Assembly: GCF_000341145.1 (NCBI RefSeq)
Contig: NZ_ANBE01000007.1
Location: 12,072 to 76,071 of the forward strand
Source: Nocardiopsis xinjiangensis YIM 90004
GTDB taxonomy: Bacteria > Actinomycetota > Actinomycetes > Streptosporangiales > Streptosporangiaceae
Reading direction: 5' to 3'
DNA: 64,000 bases
The notes below the pieces were generated by a model, which had not been told where the DNA came from, searched no databases, and saw only the letters and a list, made by a program, of their open reading frames with translations. Below, one piece after another: positions 34,243 through 43,082 of this stretch. Numbering within the stretch: position 1 is the first letter of the stretch; every line of letters starts with the position of its first letter. The translations under genes were made by a program, and so were the position numbers.

Positions 34243-35550
34243 TCATGCGAGCAGTTCGTCCACACGCACCGGCCGGCCGCTCGCCATGGAGGCGTCGGCG
34301 CACAGCCCGGTGACCAGGGCGTGGCCGCCGTCGGCGTGGTCAGGCCGGATCCCGTCGTCCACGCGCCCGAAGAGGGTCGCGAGCATGTGGGCGTCTCCCC
34401 CGCCGTGGTCTCCCTCCCCGACCTTCACGGGGATCTCCTCCGGTGCTTGCCAGTGCTTGCGCAGCCACAGGCGTGCGGTGACGTCATCGGGACGGTGGGG
34501 ATGCATGCCCCGCACGGCCTCGGGGCCGTGCGCCGCGGTGTCGGTGTGAGGGGACTCGACCATGTCGAGTTCCAGCCGTCCCCGGCTGCCGGTGATGGAG
34601 AGCCGGTACCCTTCCCACGGCGCATAGGCCACCAGGTGGTAGCTCAGGCGCGCACCGGTGTCGTAGCGCACGAGCACCGACATGTCGTCCTCGATGGTGA
34701 TCCCGGCCCCGAAGACGTTGAGGTCGCGCCGGTAGCCGTCCTCGTGCTCGGCCTCCAGGTAGAGCGCTCTCATGTCAGGGCTGTCGGCCATGTGGAGCGC
34801 GAAGGGGTCCTCCTGTGCCTCCGGCGAACCGTGCCCGCGCGTGTAGTCGCCGGCCAGTCCGTGCCGGAGCCCGTTCTCCTGGCCGTAGAAGAACAGCCGG
34901 CCGGAGGCGTAGACCTCCTCGGGCCGGGCGGAGATCCACCAATTGACCAGATCGAAGTGGTGCCCGGCCTTGTGCACCAGGAGACCGCCCGACTGGTCCT
35001 TGTCGCGGTGCCAGCGCCGGAAGTAGTCGGCTCCGTGCCGCACGTCGAGCAACCATTCGAAGTGGACCGATCCGACCTCGCCGATCGCTCCGGAGGCGAT
35101 GAGGCTCCGTACACGCCGGTGTACGGGGTTGTAGCGGTAGTTGAACCCGACCGTGACCCGTCCGCCCGTACGGGCCTGGGCCTCGCTGATCCTGCGCAGC
35201 CCTTCGAGATCGGCGGTCAGGGGTTTTTCGGTGATGGCATCGGCCCCGGCCTCCAGCGCGGCGACGACGTAGTCGGCGTGCAGCCGGTCGACGGTGCAGA
35301 CGATGACCTCCTCCACCGCCTGTTCTCGGAGCATGCGGGTGAAGGAATCGGCGGGGTAGGCGGACACAGGGTCCAGCCCGGCCTCGGCAACGATCCGGTT
35401 GTGCACGTCCATGCGGGTGCGGTTGGAGTCGCAGAGGGCCACGAGCCGCCCCTGGTCACGGTGTTCGTGCACCAGAGCGCGTGTGTACATCCGCGCCCGT
35501 GCGCCTGTTCCGACGATCGCGTACCTGCGTCTGTGGGTGGAATCGCTCAC
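34243..35550 (-). CDS. Gfo/Idh/MocA-family oxidoreductase
   Basis: A 435-residue NAD(P)-dependent dehydrogenase-like protein. It has a Rossmann start YAIVGTGARARMYTRAL, the EKP motif in AITEKPLTADLEGL, and a large C-terminal domain with KAGHHFDLVNWWI at the catalytic-His position. I chose GTG 35550. The longer frame from TTG 35574 would begin within the operator (35558-35573). No clear Shine-Dalgarno precedes it, so the transcript may be nearly leaderless. It is divergent from the permease operon and shares the operator-rich gap with it. Larger than the usual 340-380 residues, with insertions after residue 270. Confidence 0.88.
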   Translation of the reverse strand: MSDSTHRRRYAIVGTGARARMYTRALVHEHRDQGRLVALCDSNRTRMDVHNRIVAEAGLDPVSAYPADSFTRMLREQAVEEVIVCTVDRLHADYVVAALEAGADAITEKPLTADLEGLRRISEAQARTGGRVTVGFNYRYNPVHRRVRSLIASGAIGEVGSVHFEWLLDVRHGADYFRRWHRDKDQSGGLLVHKAGHHFDLVNWWISARPEEVYASGRLFFYGQENGLRHGLAGDYTRGHGSPEAQEDPFALHMADSPDMRALYLEAEHEDGYRRDLNVFGAGITIEDDMSVLVRYDTGARLSYHLVAYAPWEGYRLSITGSRGRLELDMVESPHTDTAAHGPEAVRGMHPHRPDDVTARLWLRKHWQAPEEIPVKVGEGDHGGGDAHMLATLFGRVDDGIRPDHADGGHALVTGLCADASMASGRPVRVDELLA

Positions 35551-35557
35551 ACGAGAA

Positions 35558-35573
35558 GGGTAAGCGCTTTCCA
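35558..35573. promoter_or_regulatory. LacI-type operator GGGTAAGCGCTTTCCA
   Basis: A palindrome starting 8 bp before the dehydrogenase start at 35550 (minus strand). Nothing else is evident in the 35574-35714 part of this gap, which is AT-richer than its surroundings. Confidence 0.78.
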
Positions 35574-35714
35574 AATATCAGGCAATAATACAGCACAGGA
35601 TGTACCCAATCCCCCTCCCCGGCATCGACGCCCGAATCCCCACCGCTCCCCCGGTCGAACCGAGAAACAGCCCGATCAGCAGCGGACACTCCCGTTTCCG
35701 ACCCATCCGCACCA

Positions 35715-35769
35715 TTGACACCTTCGAAGCCCGGTGTTAAAAAAACCACACCTTGGATAGCGCTTGCCA
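35715..35769 (+). promoter_or_regulatory. Promoter plus LacI-type operator of permease operon
   Basis: TTGACA (35715-35720), a 17-base spacer and TAAAAA (35738-35743) are followed by the operator TGGATAGCGCTTGCCA (35754-35769). The module is nearly identical in layout and sequence (GGTGTTAAAAA, GGATAGCGCTT) to the binding-protein promoter at 20152-20092. Confidence 0.8.
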
Positions 35770-35916
35770 GGCTTCGGGGCGGGCTCCCCGTCCCGCCCCG
35801 AACAGCCCTTCCGAGGCGTCGTGTCCCTCCCTGCCCCCACCAGAACGGCGGAAACCGAGCATGACCCCCTATCCGCAGCCGAGCGCGCCGAGCGCTGCCC
35901 GAGGCGGTGGACCGGC

Positions 35917-36882
35917 GTGAGCACCCAACAGAGAAACAGGCCCGAGGCCGTTCCTACGGCCGACGAGCCGCGGCCCGAACAGCACCGCCGTGGAGTACGC
36001 GCCCGACCGAAGAACAAGGACAACCTCGCCGCCCTGGGGTTCCTCGGCCCGTGGCTCCTGGGGCTGTTCCTCATCACCGCGGGGCCCCTGGCGGCCTCCC
36101 TGTACTTCTCGTTCACCGACTACAACCTGATCGGCGAACACGACTGGGTCGGCGTGGAGAACTACACGCGGATGCTGGGGGACACCCGGCTGCACAGCGC
36201 GCTGTGGGTCACGTTCGTCTACGTGTTCGTCTCCGTCCCGCTCCAACTCGCCGCCGCCCTGGCGCTGGCGATGCTGCTCGACCGCGGGCTGCGAGGGCTG
36301 GCCTTCTACCGCTCGGTCTACTACCTGCCCTCCTTGCTCGGCGGCAGCGTGGCGGTGGCCATCCTGTGGCGCCAGATCTTCGGCGAGGACGGGCTGATCA
36401 ACCAGGTCCTGGCCTTCGTCGGGATCCAGGGCGAGGGTTGGGTCTCCCACCCGGACTACGCGCTCGGCACGCTCATCGTGCTCAACGTGTGGACCTTCGG
36501 TGCGCCGATGGTCATCTTCCTGGCGGGTCTGCGGCAGATACCGGCGATGTACTACGAGGCAGCGGCGGTGGACGGCGCGGGCCCGGTGCACCGGTTCCGG
36601 CACATCACGGTGCCGATGCTGACCCCCATCATCTTCTTCAACCTCGTCCTGCAGCTCATCAACGCCTTCCAGACCTTCACCCAGGCGTTCATCGTCAGCG
36701 GGGGCACGGGCGGGCCCTCTGACTCCACGCTCTTCTACACGCTCTACCTCTACCAACGGGGGTTCGGCGCCTTCGACATGGGTTACGCGTCAGCCATGGC
36801 TTGGCTGTTGTTGCTGATCATCGGTGGTTTCACCGCGGTGAACTTCCTCGCCTCCAAGTACTGGGTCCATTATGAGAACTGA
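35917..36882 (+). CDS. Carbohydrate ABC transporter permease (MalF type)
   Basis: A 321-residue CUT1 permease with six predicted membrane segments, the first at about residue 43 (LAALGFLGPWLLGLFLITAG). The EAA loop is AMYYEAAAVDGAGPVHRFRH. GTG 35917 was chosen because GAGGCGG lies about nine bases upstream and it leaves a 40-residue charged tail; the frame is open for a further 51 codons upstream without good start signals. The leader from the promoter is long (about 165 bases). It is the first gene of a five-gene operon with the second permease, a dehydrogenase, a PmoA-like protein and a cupin. Its binding protein is most likely the one at 18698. Confidence 0.92.
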   Translation: MSTQQRNRPEAVPTADEPRPEQHRRGVRARPKNKDNLAALGFLGPWLLGLFLITAGPLAASLYFSFTDYNLIGEHDWVGVENYTRMLGDTRLHSALWVTFVYVFVSVPLQLAAALALAMLLDRGLRGLAFYRSVYYLPSLLGGSVAVAILWRQIFGEDGLINQVLAFVGIQGEGWVSHPDYALGTLIVLNVWTFGAPMVIFLAGLRQIPAMYYEAAAVDGAGPVHRFRHITVPMLTPIIFFNLVLQLINAFQTFTQAFIVSGGTGGPSDSTLFYTLYLYQRGFGAFDMGYASAMAWLLLLIIGGFTAVNFLASKYWVHYEN

Positions 36883-37747
36883 GACGACACGGCCGAGAAC
36901 ACCCGAGAAGCGGGCGGCGAACCGGCCGCCGCGGCGCTACCTGACGCACGCGGGCCTCATCGTCTTCGGACTGATCATGCTGTACCCGCTGTTGTGGATG
37001 GTCTCCAGTTCCTTCAAACCGACCGACGAGATCTTCCGGGATCCGGGGCTGATCCCCTCGAACTTCACGCCGGAGAACTACACGGAGGGGTGGACCGCGC
37101 TCGACCGGCCCTTCCATCACTACATGTGGAATTCGGCCGTGGTCGTGCTGGGATCGATCGTCGGCAACCTCATCGGGTGTTCGATGGCCGCTTATGCCTT
37201 CGCCCGGCTGGAATTCTTCGGCAAGAAGCTGTTCTTCGCACTCATGCTCGGCACCATCATGCTGCCGATCCACGTCCTGATCGTGCCGCAGTACATCATG
37301 TTCTCGCAGCTGGACTGGATCAACACGTTCTATCCGCTGATCGTTCCGAAGCTCCTGGCCACCGACGCCTTCTTCATCTTCCTGATGGTCCAGTTCATCC
37401 GAGGCCTGCCCAAGGACCTGGACGAGGCGGCGCGCATCGACGGGTGCGGGCACGTACGGATCTTCTGCCGGATCATCCTGCCGTTGTCGCTTCCGGCTCT
37501 GGCCACGACCACGATCTTCACCTTCATCTGGACCTGGAACGACTTCTTCAGCCAATTGATCTTCCTGACCGACCCGGACATGTACACGGTCCCCGTGGCC
37601 CTGCGCACATTCATCGACGTCACCTCCGCCACCTCCTGGGGGCCGTTGTTCGCGCTGTCAGCCGTGGCGCTGGGACCGGTCTTCGGGTTCTTCCTCGCCG
37701 GCCAGCGATATCTGGTCAAGGGCATCGCCACGACCGGGATCAAGTAG
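36872..37747 (+). CDS. Carbohydrate ABC transporter permease (MalG type)
   Basis: A 291-residue CUT1 permease, partner of the preceding one and overlapping it by 11 bp. Six hydrophobic segments are visible (first about residues 28-46), with an EAA loop DLDEAARIDGCGHVRIFCRI and the typical ending GQRYLVKGIATTGIK. No ATPase is encoded nearby. With the upstream permease it would form the membrane channel for pectin-derived oligosaccharides. Confidence 0.93.
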   Translation: MRTETTRPRTPEKRAANRPPRRYLTHAGLIVFGLIMLYPLLWMVSSSFKPTDEIFRDPGLIPSNFTPENYTEGWTALDRPFHHYMWNSAVVVLGSIVGNLIGCSMAAYAFARLEFFGKKLFFALMLGTIMLPIHVLIVPQYIMFSQLDWINTFYPLIVPKLLATDAFFIFLMVQFIRGLPKDLDEAARIDGCGHVRIFCRIILPLSLPALATTTIFTFIWTWNDFFSQLIFLTDPDMYTVPVALRTFIDVTSATSWGPLFALSAVALGPVFGFFLAGQRYLVKGIATTGIK

Positions 37748-37789
37748 GGCCGCCGCACGTTCGCTTTCCATGGATCCCAGGAGCCGCCA

Positions 37790-38926
37790 GTGAATTCTCC
37801 ACCTTCCTCCCCCGTACGTACCGCCGTGGTCGGTTGCGGCACCATCGGCCGGGGCGCACACCTGCCCGCGCTGGCCGCCATGGGAGACCGTGTCACAGTG
37901 ACCGCGCTGGTCGACCTCGATCCCTCCCTCGTGGCGGCCACCGCCGAGGAGTGGGACGTACCCGGCCGCTACACCTCCGTCGAGGACATGCTCGGCGCCG
38001 AGTCCCCCGACCTCGTCGTCGTGGGCACGCCCCCCGCCGACCACAAGGGGACCGTGGCCGCGAGCCTGGACGCCGGGGCCTGGGTGTGGTGCGAGAAACC
38101 GCCGGTACTGTCCCTGGCCGAGTACGACGAGGTGAGCAGCCACGAGGGCGAGGGCGGTCCCTACGCAAGTTACGTCTTCCAACACCGCTTCGGGTCGGGA
38201 GCGCGGCACCTGCGCCGACTGGTCGAGGAGGACGTGCTCGGGCGCCCTCTCGTCGGCGTGTGCCACACTCTGTGGTTCCGCGGCCCCTCCTACTTCGAGG
38301 TCCCCTGGCGCGGGCGGTGGGAGACCGAGGGCGGCGGCCCGAACATGGGGCACGGCATCCACCAGATGGACCTGATGTTCTCACTGCTGGGCGACTGGTC
38401 CGAAGTGACCGCGGTGATGGAGACCAAGGCGCGCGAGACCCGGACCGAGGACGTGGCCATGGCGATCGTGCGCCTGGAGTCGGGCGCGAGCGTGTCGGTA
38501 GTCAACAGCGTGCTCTCACCCCGGGAAACGAGCTACCTGCGCTTCGACTTCGAACACGCCACGGTCGAGCTGGAGCACCTGTACGGCTACGACAACTCGC
38601 ACTGGCGCGTGACACCGGCGGCGCAGGAGGAGGAAACCGCCCCGCAGTGGTGGCCGCCGGCCCGGGACGAGAGCGGCTCGCACCAGAGCCAGCTCACCGG
38701 ACTCCTGGACGCGATGGAGCAGGGTCGGCGTCCTGCGGCCGGCGGGCACGACGGCCGCCGCGCCCTCGAGCTCGTGGCCGGGATGTACCGTTCGGCGCTG
38801 ACCGGGACGACCGTGCGGCGCACCGAACTCACCCCCGACGACGCCTTCCACCACGCCATGTACGGCCCCGACCCGGCAGCGGCCTCGGCCGCGCTGGCAC
38901 GAACGGAGACGCGCGCCCATGCCTGA
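37790..38926 (+). CDS. Gfo/Idh/MocA-family oxidoreductase
   Basis: A 378-residue dehydrogenase-like protein. The Rossmann start VRTAVVGCGTIGRGAHLPAL is classic, the EKP motif appears as WCEKPPVLSLAEY, and MGHGIHQMDLMFSLLGDW holds the usual active-site His. GTG 37790 follows AGGAGCC. The gene sits between the permeases and a PmoA-like gene, overlapping the latter by 8 bp. This pairing of a Gfo/Idh dehydrogenase with a PmoA-like protein is common in plant-polysaccharide operons. Substrate not known. Confidence 0.9.
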   Translation: MNSPPSSPVRTAVVGCGTIGRGAHLPALAAMGDRVTVTALVDLDPSLVAATAEEWDVPGRYTSVEDMLGAESPDLVVVGTPPADHKGTVAASLDAGAWVWCEKPPVLSLAEYDEVSSHEGEGGPYASYVFQHRFGSGARHLRRLVEEDVLGRPLVGVCHTLWFRGPSYFEVPWRGRWETEGGGPNMGHGIHQMDLMFSLLGDWSEVTAVMETKARETRTEDVAMAIVRLESGASVSVVNSVLSPRETSYLRFDFEHATVELEHLYGYDNSHWRVTPAAQEEETAPQWWPPARDESGSHQSQLTGLLDAMEQGRRPAAGGHDGRRALELVAGMYRSALTGTTVRRTELTPDDAFHHAMYGPDPAAASAALARTETRAHA

Positions 38927-39827
38927 GACCCCCCGCATCGCACGGACCGGCGACGCCCTCGCCGTCACCGTCGGAGAGGTCGACATCGCCCGCTACGTCC
39001 TGCGCGACGACGCCCCGCAGGCCGAGTCCCCCAAGCCCTATCTGCATCCCCTACGCACCCTGAGCGGTGCCCCGCTGACCGGCTACCGCCCCTCGGACCA
39101 CCGTTGGCACAAGGGCCTGCAGATGACCCTGTCCCACGTCTCGGACCAGAACTTCTGGGGCGGTCCGACCTTTGCCCGCGAGGACGGGTACCAGTGGCGT
39201 GACAACAACGGCAGCATCCGGCACGATCGGCTGCGTTCGTCCGGTGAGGACGGCGAAGGCGCGGCCACGATCGCCGAGGACCTCACCTGGGTGGCCTCGA
39301 CCGGGGAGCACTGGTTGGAGGAGGTGCGCAGCCACCGGTTCCACTCGGTCGACCGCGGCCGCGGCCTGTGGGCGCTCGACTTCTCCTCGGCCCTGAGCAA
39401 CGTGCGGGGCCAGGACCTGCATCTGGGTAGTCCGACCACCGCGGGACGGCCGAACGCGGGTTACACCGGGTTCTTCTGGCGCGGGCCGCGTTCGTGGACC
39501 GGCGGGGACGCGGTCGCCTCGAACGGCCGCACCGGCGACGGCCTCATGGGCGCCGAGGCGGACTGGGTCGCGTTCAGCGCCGAACACGACGAGATCGACG
39601 GCGGCGCGACCATGGTCTACCTCGCCGGTTCCAGCAGCGCTCCGGTACCGATCCGATGGTTCGTGCGCACGACGCCGATACCGGTGCTGAGCCCGTCCCC
39701 GGCCTTCGGCGAGGAGGTCGTGCTCACGCCCGGGCAGAGGCTGTCGCTGCACCACCGCCTGGTGTTCGTGGACCGCCGCTGCACGGCCGAGGAGAGCGGC
39801 GCGTTGGCGAAGGAGTTCGCGCTGTGA
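38919..39827 (+). CDS. PmoA-like protein (DUF6807)
   Basis: A 302-residue protein of the family named after PmoA of methane oxidisers, now usually described as DUF6807. Visible family features are PYLHPLRTLSGAPLTGYRPS near the start, SDHRWHKGLQM (about 59-69), NFWGG, and a late GYTGFFWRGPRS. The function of the family in polysaccharide loci is not established; a beta-sandwich fold acting on sugars is likely. It overlaps the dehydrogenase upstream by 8 bp and the cupin downstream by 4 bp. Confidence 0.85.
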   Translation: MPETPRIARTGDALAVTVGEVDIARYVLRDDAPQAESPKPYLHPLRTLSGAPLTGYRPSDHRWHKGLQMTLSHVSDQNFWGGPTFAREDGYQWRDNNGSIRHDRLRSSGEDGEGAATIAEDLTWVASTGEHWLEEVRSHRFHSVDRGRGLWALDFSSALSNVRGQDLHLGSPTTAGRPNAGYTGFFWRGPRSWTGGDAVASNGRTGDGLMGAEADWVAFSAEHDEIDGGATMVYLAGSSSAPVPIRWFVRTTPIPVLSPSPAFGEEVVLTPGQRLSLHHRLVFVDRRCTAEESGALAKEFAL

Positions 39828-40558
39828 GCACCCCGCGTTTTCCCGGGAGCACCGCCGTGAGCCGGGTTCGGGTCTACGGCTGGCCGGCATCGGACGGTTT
39901 GCACGGGGGCACCCCGCACGTGCACACCGCCTCGACCGAGGCCTATCTCGTGACGGGGGGCAGCGGGCAGGTGCACACCCTCACCCCGGAGGGGACCGCG
40001 GAGGACCCGCTCTTTCCCGGCGACGTGCTGTGGTTCGGGCCCGGTACGGTGCACCGGCTGGTCAACGCCGAGGACCTGGAACTGGTCGTGGTCATGCAGA
40101 ATGCGGGGCTGCCCGAGGCCGGGGACGCGGTCCTGACCTTCCCCCGGGAGATCCTGGCCGACCCCGCCGCCTACACCGAGGCGGCCGCTCTGCCCTCCGA
40201 GGCCGCGGAGGGGGAGCTCGCCGAGGCCGCACGCGCACGCCGTGACCTGGCGATGCAGGGCTACCGCGAGCTGGTGGCGGCCGTGCGCGAACAGGGGCCG
40301 CGGGCGTTGAACGCCTTCCACCGTGACGCGGCCGCGCTGGCACGCCCGCAGGTCCAGCGGTGGCAGGAGCTCTGGGAACAGAGCGTGCAGGAGGAGACCG
40401 AACGCACCCGCCGCCAGCTCTTGGCCCTGGCCGAGGGCGATCCAGGGATCATGGGCGAGGCGACGGTGGTACGCACCGACCCCGCCCCGGTGCCCCACCG
40501 GTTCGGCATGTGCGGGCGCCTGCACACCTGGCGCCCGCGCGAGGGGCCCCTGCCCTGA
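39824..40558 (+). CDS. Cupin-domain protein
   Basis: A 244-residue protein with an N-terminal cupin barrel. The metal-site motif is GGTPHVHTASTEAYLVTGG, followed by FPGDVLWFGPGTVHRLVN, where His, His, Glu and a second-motif His are retained. A helical C-terminal half (about 120-215) is rich in Ala, Glu and Arg. Such proteins bind or isomerise sugars or sense them. The GTG start overlaps the PmoA-like stop. It ends the operon at a 12-bp hairpin. Confidence 0.82.
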   Translation: MSTPRFPGSTAVSRVRVYGWPASDGLHGGTPHVHTASTEAYLVTGGSGQVHTLTPEGTAEDPLFPGDVLWFGPGTVHRLVNAEDLELVVVMQNAGLPEAGDAVLTFPREILADPAAYTEAAALPSEAAEGELAEAARARRDLAMQGYRELVAAVREQGPRALNAFHRDAAALARPQVQRWQELWEQSVQEETERTRRQLLALAEGDPGIMGEATVVRTDPAPVPHRFGMCGRLHTWRPREGPLP

Positions 40559-40567
40559 CCCTTCCGG

Positions 40568-40600
40568 CCGGGGCGCCCGCCGCGGGGACGGGCGCCCCGG
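40568..40600. terminator. Hairpin between convergent cupin and rhaM genes
   Basis: A perfect 12-bp stem (40568-40579 with 40589-40600) with a 9-base loop, in the 51-bp gap between convergent operons. Confidence 0.83.
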
Positions 40601-40609
40601 GCCGCCCGT

Positions 40610-40945
40610 TCAGGGCAGGTGGAAGATCTCGGTCAGGGGGACCATCCCCTCGTCGGGGCGGCCCTCCATCGGTTCGAAGAGCGGCGCCATCTCGGCTTGC
40701 CAGAAGGCGTTGACCTCGGTCCCGGCCATGGCGGCGCGCGCCCGGTCGAAGTCGTCGGTCTCCAGGTACCCGATCACCGTGCCGCGGCCGTCGCTGAAGA
40801 GGGAATAGTTGTGCCAACCCGCGGCTGCCAGGGCCTCGCGCATCGACGGCCACACGCGGGCGTGCCGTTCCTCGTACTCCTCGATCCGGTCGGGCCGCAC
40901 CCTCAGGACGAAGCAGACCCGCCGGCGTCCGGTACTGGTACTCAC
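40610..40945 (-). CDS. rhaM: L-rhamnose mutarotase
   Basis: A 111-residue protein that interconverts alpha and beta anomers of L-rhamnose. It matches the RhaM/RhaU ferredoxin-like fold family: VCFVLRVRPDRIEEYEERHA near the start with the catalytic His (His28 region), VWPSMREALAAAGWHNYSLF, and a C-terminal PLTEIFHLP. It is the last gene of the rhaT-rhaP-rhaQ-rhaS operon, 11 bp after rhaS. The GTG start follows AAGGA. Confidence 0.93.
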   Translation of the reverse strand: MSTSTGRRRVCFVLRVRPDRIEEYEERHARVWPSMREALAAAGWHNYSLFSDGRGTVIGYLETDDFDRARAAMAGTEVNAFWQAEMAPLFEPMEGRPDEGMVPLTEIFHLP

Positions 40946-40956
40946 GGGGTTCCTTC

Positions 40957-42021
40957 CTAGAAGTCGTGGTCGTCGATGTTGTCGGCGTCGAAGACCAGGG
41001 GCGGGCCCAGGACGAGCTCGCCGTCGGTCTCGAAGGTGAACTCGCCGAGGTCGCCTGCTGTGAAGGTCTCACCCTCCGCGCCGGTGATCTGTCCGGCCTG
41101 CAGCGCCGCGCCGGTGTATCCGGCGAGGTAGCCGAGGTCGTGCGGGTCCCAGAGCGCGAACTCCTCGACGGTGCCGTCGTGCACGAACTCCCGCATCTGG
41201 CCGGGTTCGCCGAGCCCGGTCACGACGAGTTCGCCCTGGTACTCGGAGTCGCTGACGTAGCGCGAAGCGGCGGCCAGACCGACGGTCGTGGGTGAGACGA
41301 CGGCGTCCAGGTCGGGGTGGGACTGCACCAGGCCCTGCATCTCCTGAAAGGATTCCAGGTCGTCGTCGTTGCCGTAGACGGTGTCGACCAGCTCGAGGCC
41401 GGAGTACTCGTCGCCGTCGAGGATCTGCTCCATCTCCTCGATCCACGCGTTCTGGTTGGTGGCGTTGGGTGTGGCCGACAGGATCGCGAACTCGCCCTCC
41501 CCGCCGAGCTGCCCGTCGACCATGTCCACCAGCGCCTGACCGATGAGCTCGTTGGAGGACTGGTTGACGAAGACGTCGGTGCAGTTGGCGTTCGAGTCGT
41601 AGCCGACGATGACGGCCCCGCCGTCGCGGGCCTCGTCCAGGGCCGGGCAGACCGCGTCGGGGTCGTTGGCGGCGATGACGATGACATCGCTGCCGACCTG
41701 GCCCGCGGCGTTGATGTACTCCACCTGGGAGTCGGCGGTGGCCTCGGTGGCGCCGCGTTCGGTGGCCTCTCCCCCGAGCTCCTCGACGGCCTCGGCGCCG
41801 CCGGCGTTGACCAGGTCGAAGAAGGGGTTGTTGAGCTGCTTGGGCAGGAAGTCGACGGACAGGCCCTCGGGGATCTCGGCGTCGGGGTCGGAGGTGCCGG
41901 TGGGGCCGCCGGCGCCCTCGTCCTGGGCGTCGTCGATGGTGGTGCCGCCGCAGGCCGCGGTCAGCAGGACGGCGGCCGTGAGGGCGCCGAGCGGGAGGAA
42001 GCGCGGGCGCGGATCGGTCAT
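40957..42021 (-). CDS. rhaS: Rhamnose ABC transporter substrate-binding lipoprotein
   Basis: A 354-residue CUT2 (ribose-type) binding protein. The signal peptide ends in a lipobox LLTAAC (Cys25). The mature part has the periplasmic-binding fold DFLPKQLNNPFFDLVNAGGA, VIVIAANDPDAVCPALDEA and VVSPTTVGLAAASRYV. Unlike the CUT1 systems in this window, it is encoded with its own ATPase and two permeases, in the order of rhizobial and actinomycete RhaSTPQ loci. ATG 42021 overlaps the rhaQ stop by 4 bp. Confidence 0.93.
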   Translation of the reverse strand: MTDPRPRFLPLGALTAAVLLTAACGGTTIDDAQDEGAGGPTGTSDPDAEIPEGLSVDFLPKQLNNPFFDLVNAGGAEAVEELGGEATERGATEATADSQVEYINAAGQVGSDVIVIAANDPDAVCPALDEARDGGAVIVGYDSNANCTDVFVNQSSNELIGQALVDMVDGQLGGEGEFAILSATPNATNQNAWIEEMEQILDGDEYSGLELVDTVYGNDDDLESFQEMQGLVQSHPDLDAVVSPTTVGLAAASRYVSDSEYQGELVVTGLGEPGQMREFVHDGTVEEFALWDPHDLGYLAGYTGAALQAGQITGAEGETFTAGDLGEFTFETDGELVLGPPLVFDADNIDDHDF

Positions 42022-43082
42022 GGTCTCTCTCCGTGGTGTGTCGGGGGTCGGAGGATGGTGGGGACGGGTATTCGGCGCCGCAGGGAGGCGACGAGGTTGG
42101 GGCCGACCACCGAGGCGATGAGGATGAGGCCGGTGACGATCTGCAACACGTCGCCGCTGACGCCGAGCAGTTGGAGGGCGTTGCGGACCGTGCCCAGCAG
42201 CAGGACCCCGCTCATCACGCCCAGGACCGTTCCGACGCCGCCGAAGATCGACACCCCGCCCAGCAGGACGGCGGCCACGACCTGCAACTCCAGACCGAAG
42301 GCGGTGTCGGCGCGCGAGGTGCCGTACTGCAGGGTCCAGAAGACGCCGGCACCGGAGGCGACGGTCCCGCTGAGGGTGAAGAGCCAGAACTCGGTGCGCC
42401 GGACCGGCACACCGGTGAAACGGGCGGCCTCGGTGTTGTTGCCGATGTCGTACAAGGAGCGGCCGATGGCGGTGGCGTGCAACAGCACGGCGAACAGCGC
42501 GGCCAGGGCCAGGATCGCCACGGCGATCCAGGGCAGACCCGCGATGCCCAGGAAGGGGGCGCGTACGCCGCTGACCCAGTCCTGCGGGTAGCTGGCCACG
42601 GCGCGGTCGCCGAGCAGGACGTAGGCGAGCCCGCGGTACAGGGCCATGGTGCCGATGGTGACGGCCAGCGAGGGCAGGCCGAACACGGTGACGAGCAGCC
42701 CGTTGAAGGCGCCCAGTGCCGCCCCGAGCACGAGGCAGATCAACAGTGCGGTCTCGATGGGGATCCCGGCCTCCCACAGCACACCGAGGGTGGCGCTGCT
42801 CAGCGCCAGGGTGCTGGCCACCGACAGGTCGATCTCACCGGTGATGACGATGAGCGTCATGGGCAGGGCCATGAGGGCGATGGCGGCCACGCTGAGCAGC
42901 AGGAACCCCATGTTGCGCCCGGTCGCGAACATGTCGAGGAAGAACGAGGCGAAGACCAGGGAGACCAGGAGGGCGGCCACGACCGGGCTCTCGCGGGCCG
43001 AGAGCAGGGAGCGCACACGGCCGGGCCGGGGGGCCGGTTCTTCCCTGGGCCGGGGCGCGGGGGCGGTGCGTTCAGGGGCCAT
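42018..43082 (-). CDS. rhaQ: Rhamnose ABC transporter permease
   Basis: A 354-residue CUT2 permease (RbsC/BPD_transp_2 type) with eight to ten hydrophobic helices. The family motif GEIDLSVAS (about 106-114) appears, with GGVSIFGGVGTVLGVMSGVLL near the C-terminus. The N-terminal 27 residues are proline- and arginine-rich and cytoplasmic. It overlaps rhaP by 11 bp and rhaS by 4 bp. Assigned to RhaQ by order (second permease, next to the binding protein). Confidence 0.9.
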   Translation of the reverse strand: MAPERTAPAPRPREEPAPRPGRVRSLLSARESPVVAALLVSLVFASFFLDMFATGRNMGFLLLSVAAIALMALPMTLIVITGEIDLSVASTLALSSATLGVLWEAGIPIETALLICLVLGAALGAFNGLLVTVFGLPSLAVTIGTMALYRGLAYVLLGDRAVASYPQDWVSGVRAPFLGIAGLPWIAVAILALAALFAVLLHATAIGRSLYDIGNNTEAARFTGVPVRRTEFWLFTLSGTVASGAGVFWTLQYGTSRADTAFGLELQVVAAVLLGGVSIFGGVGTVLGVMSGVLLLGTVRNALQLLGVSGDVLQIVTGLILIASVVGPNLVASLRRRIPVPTILRPPTHHGERP

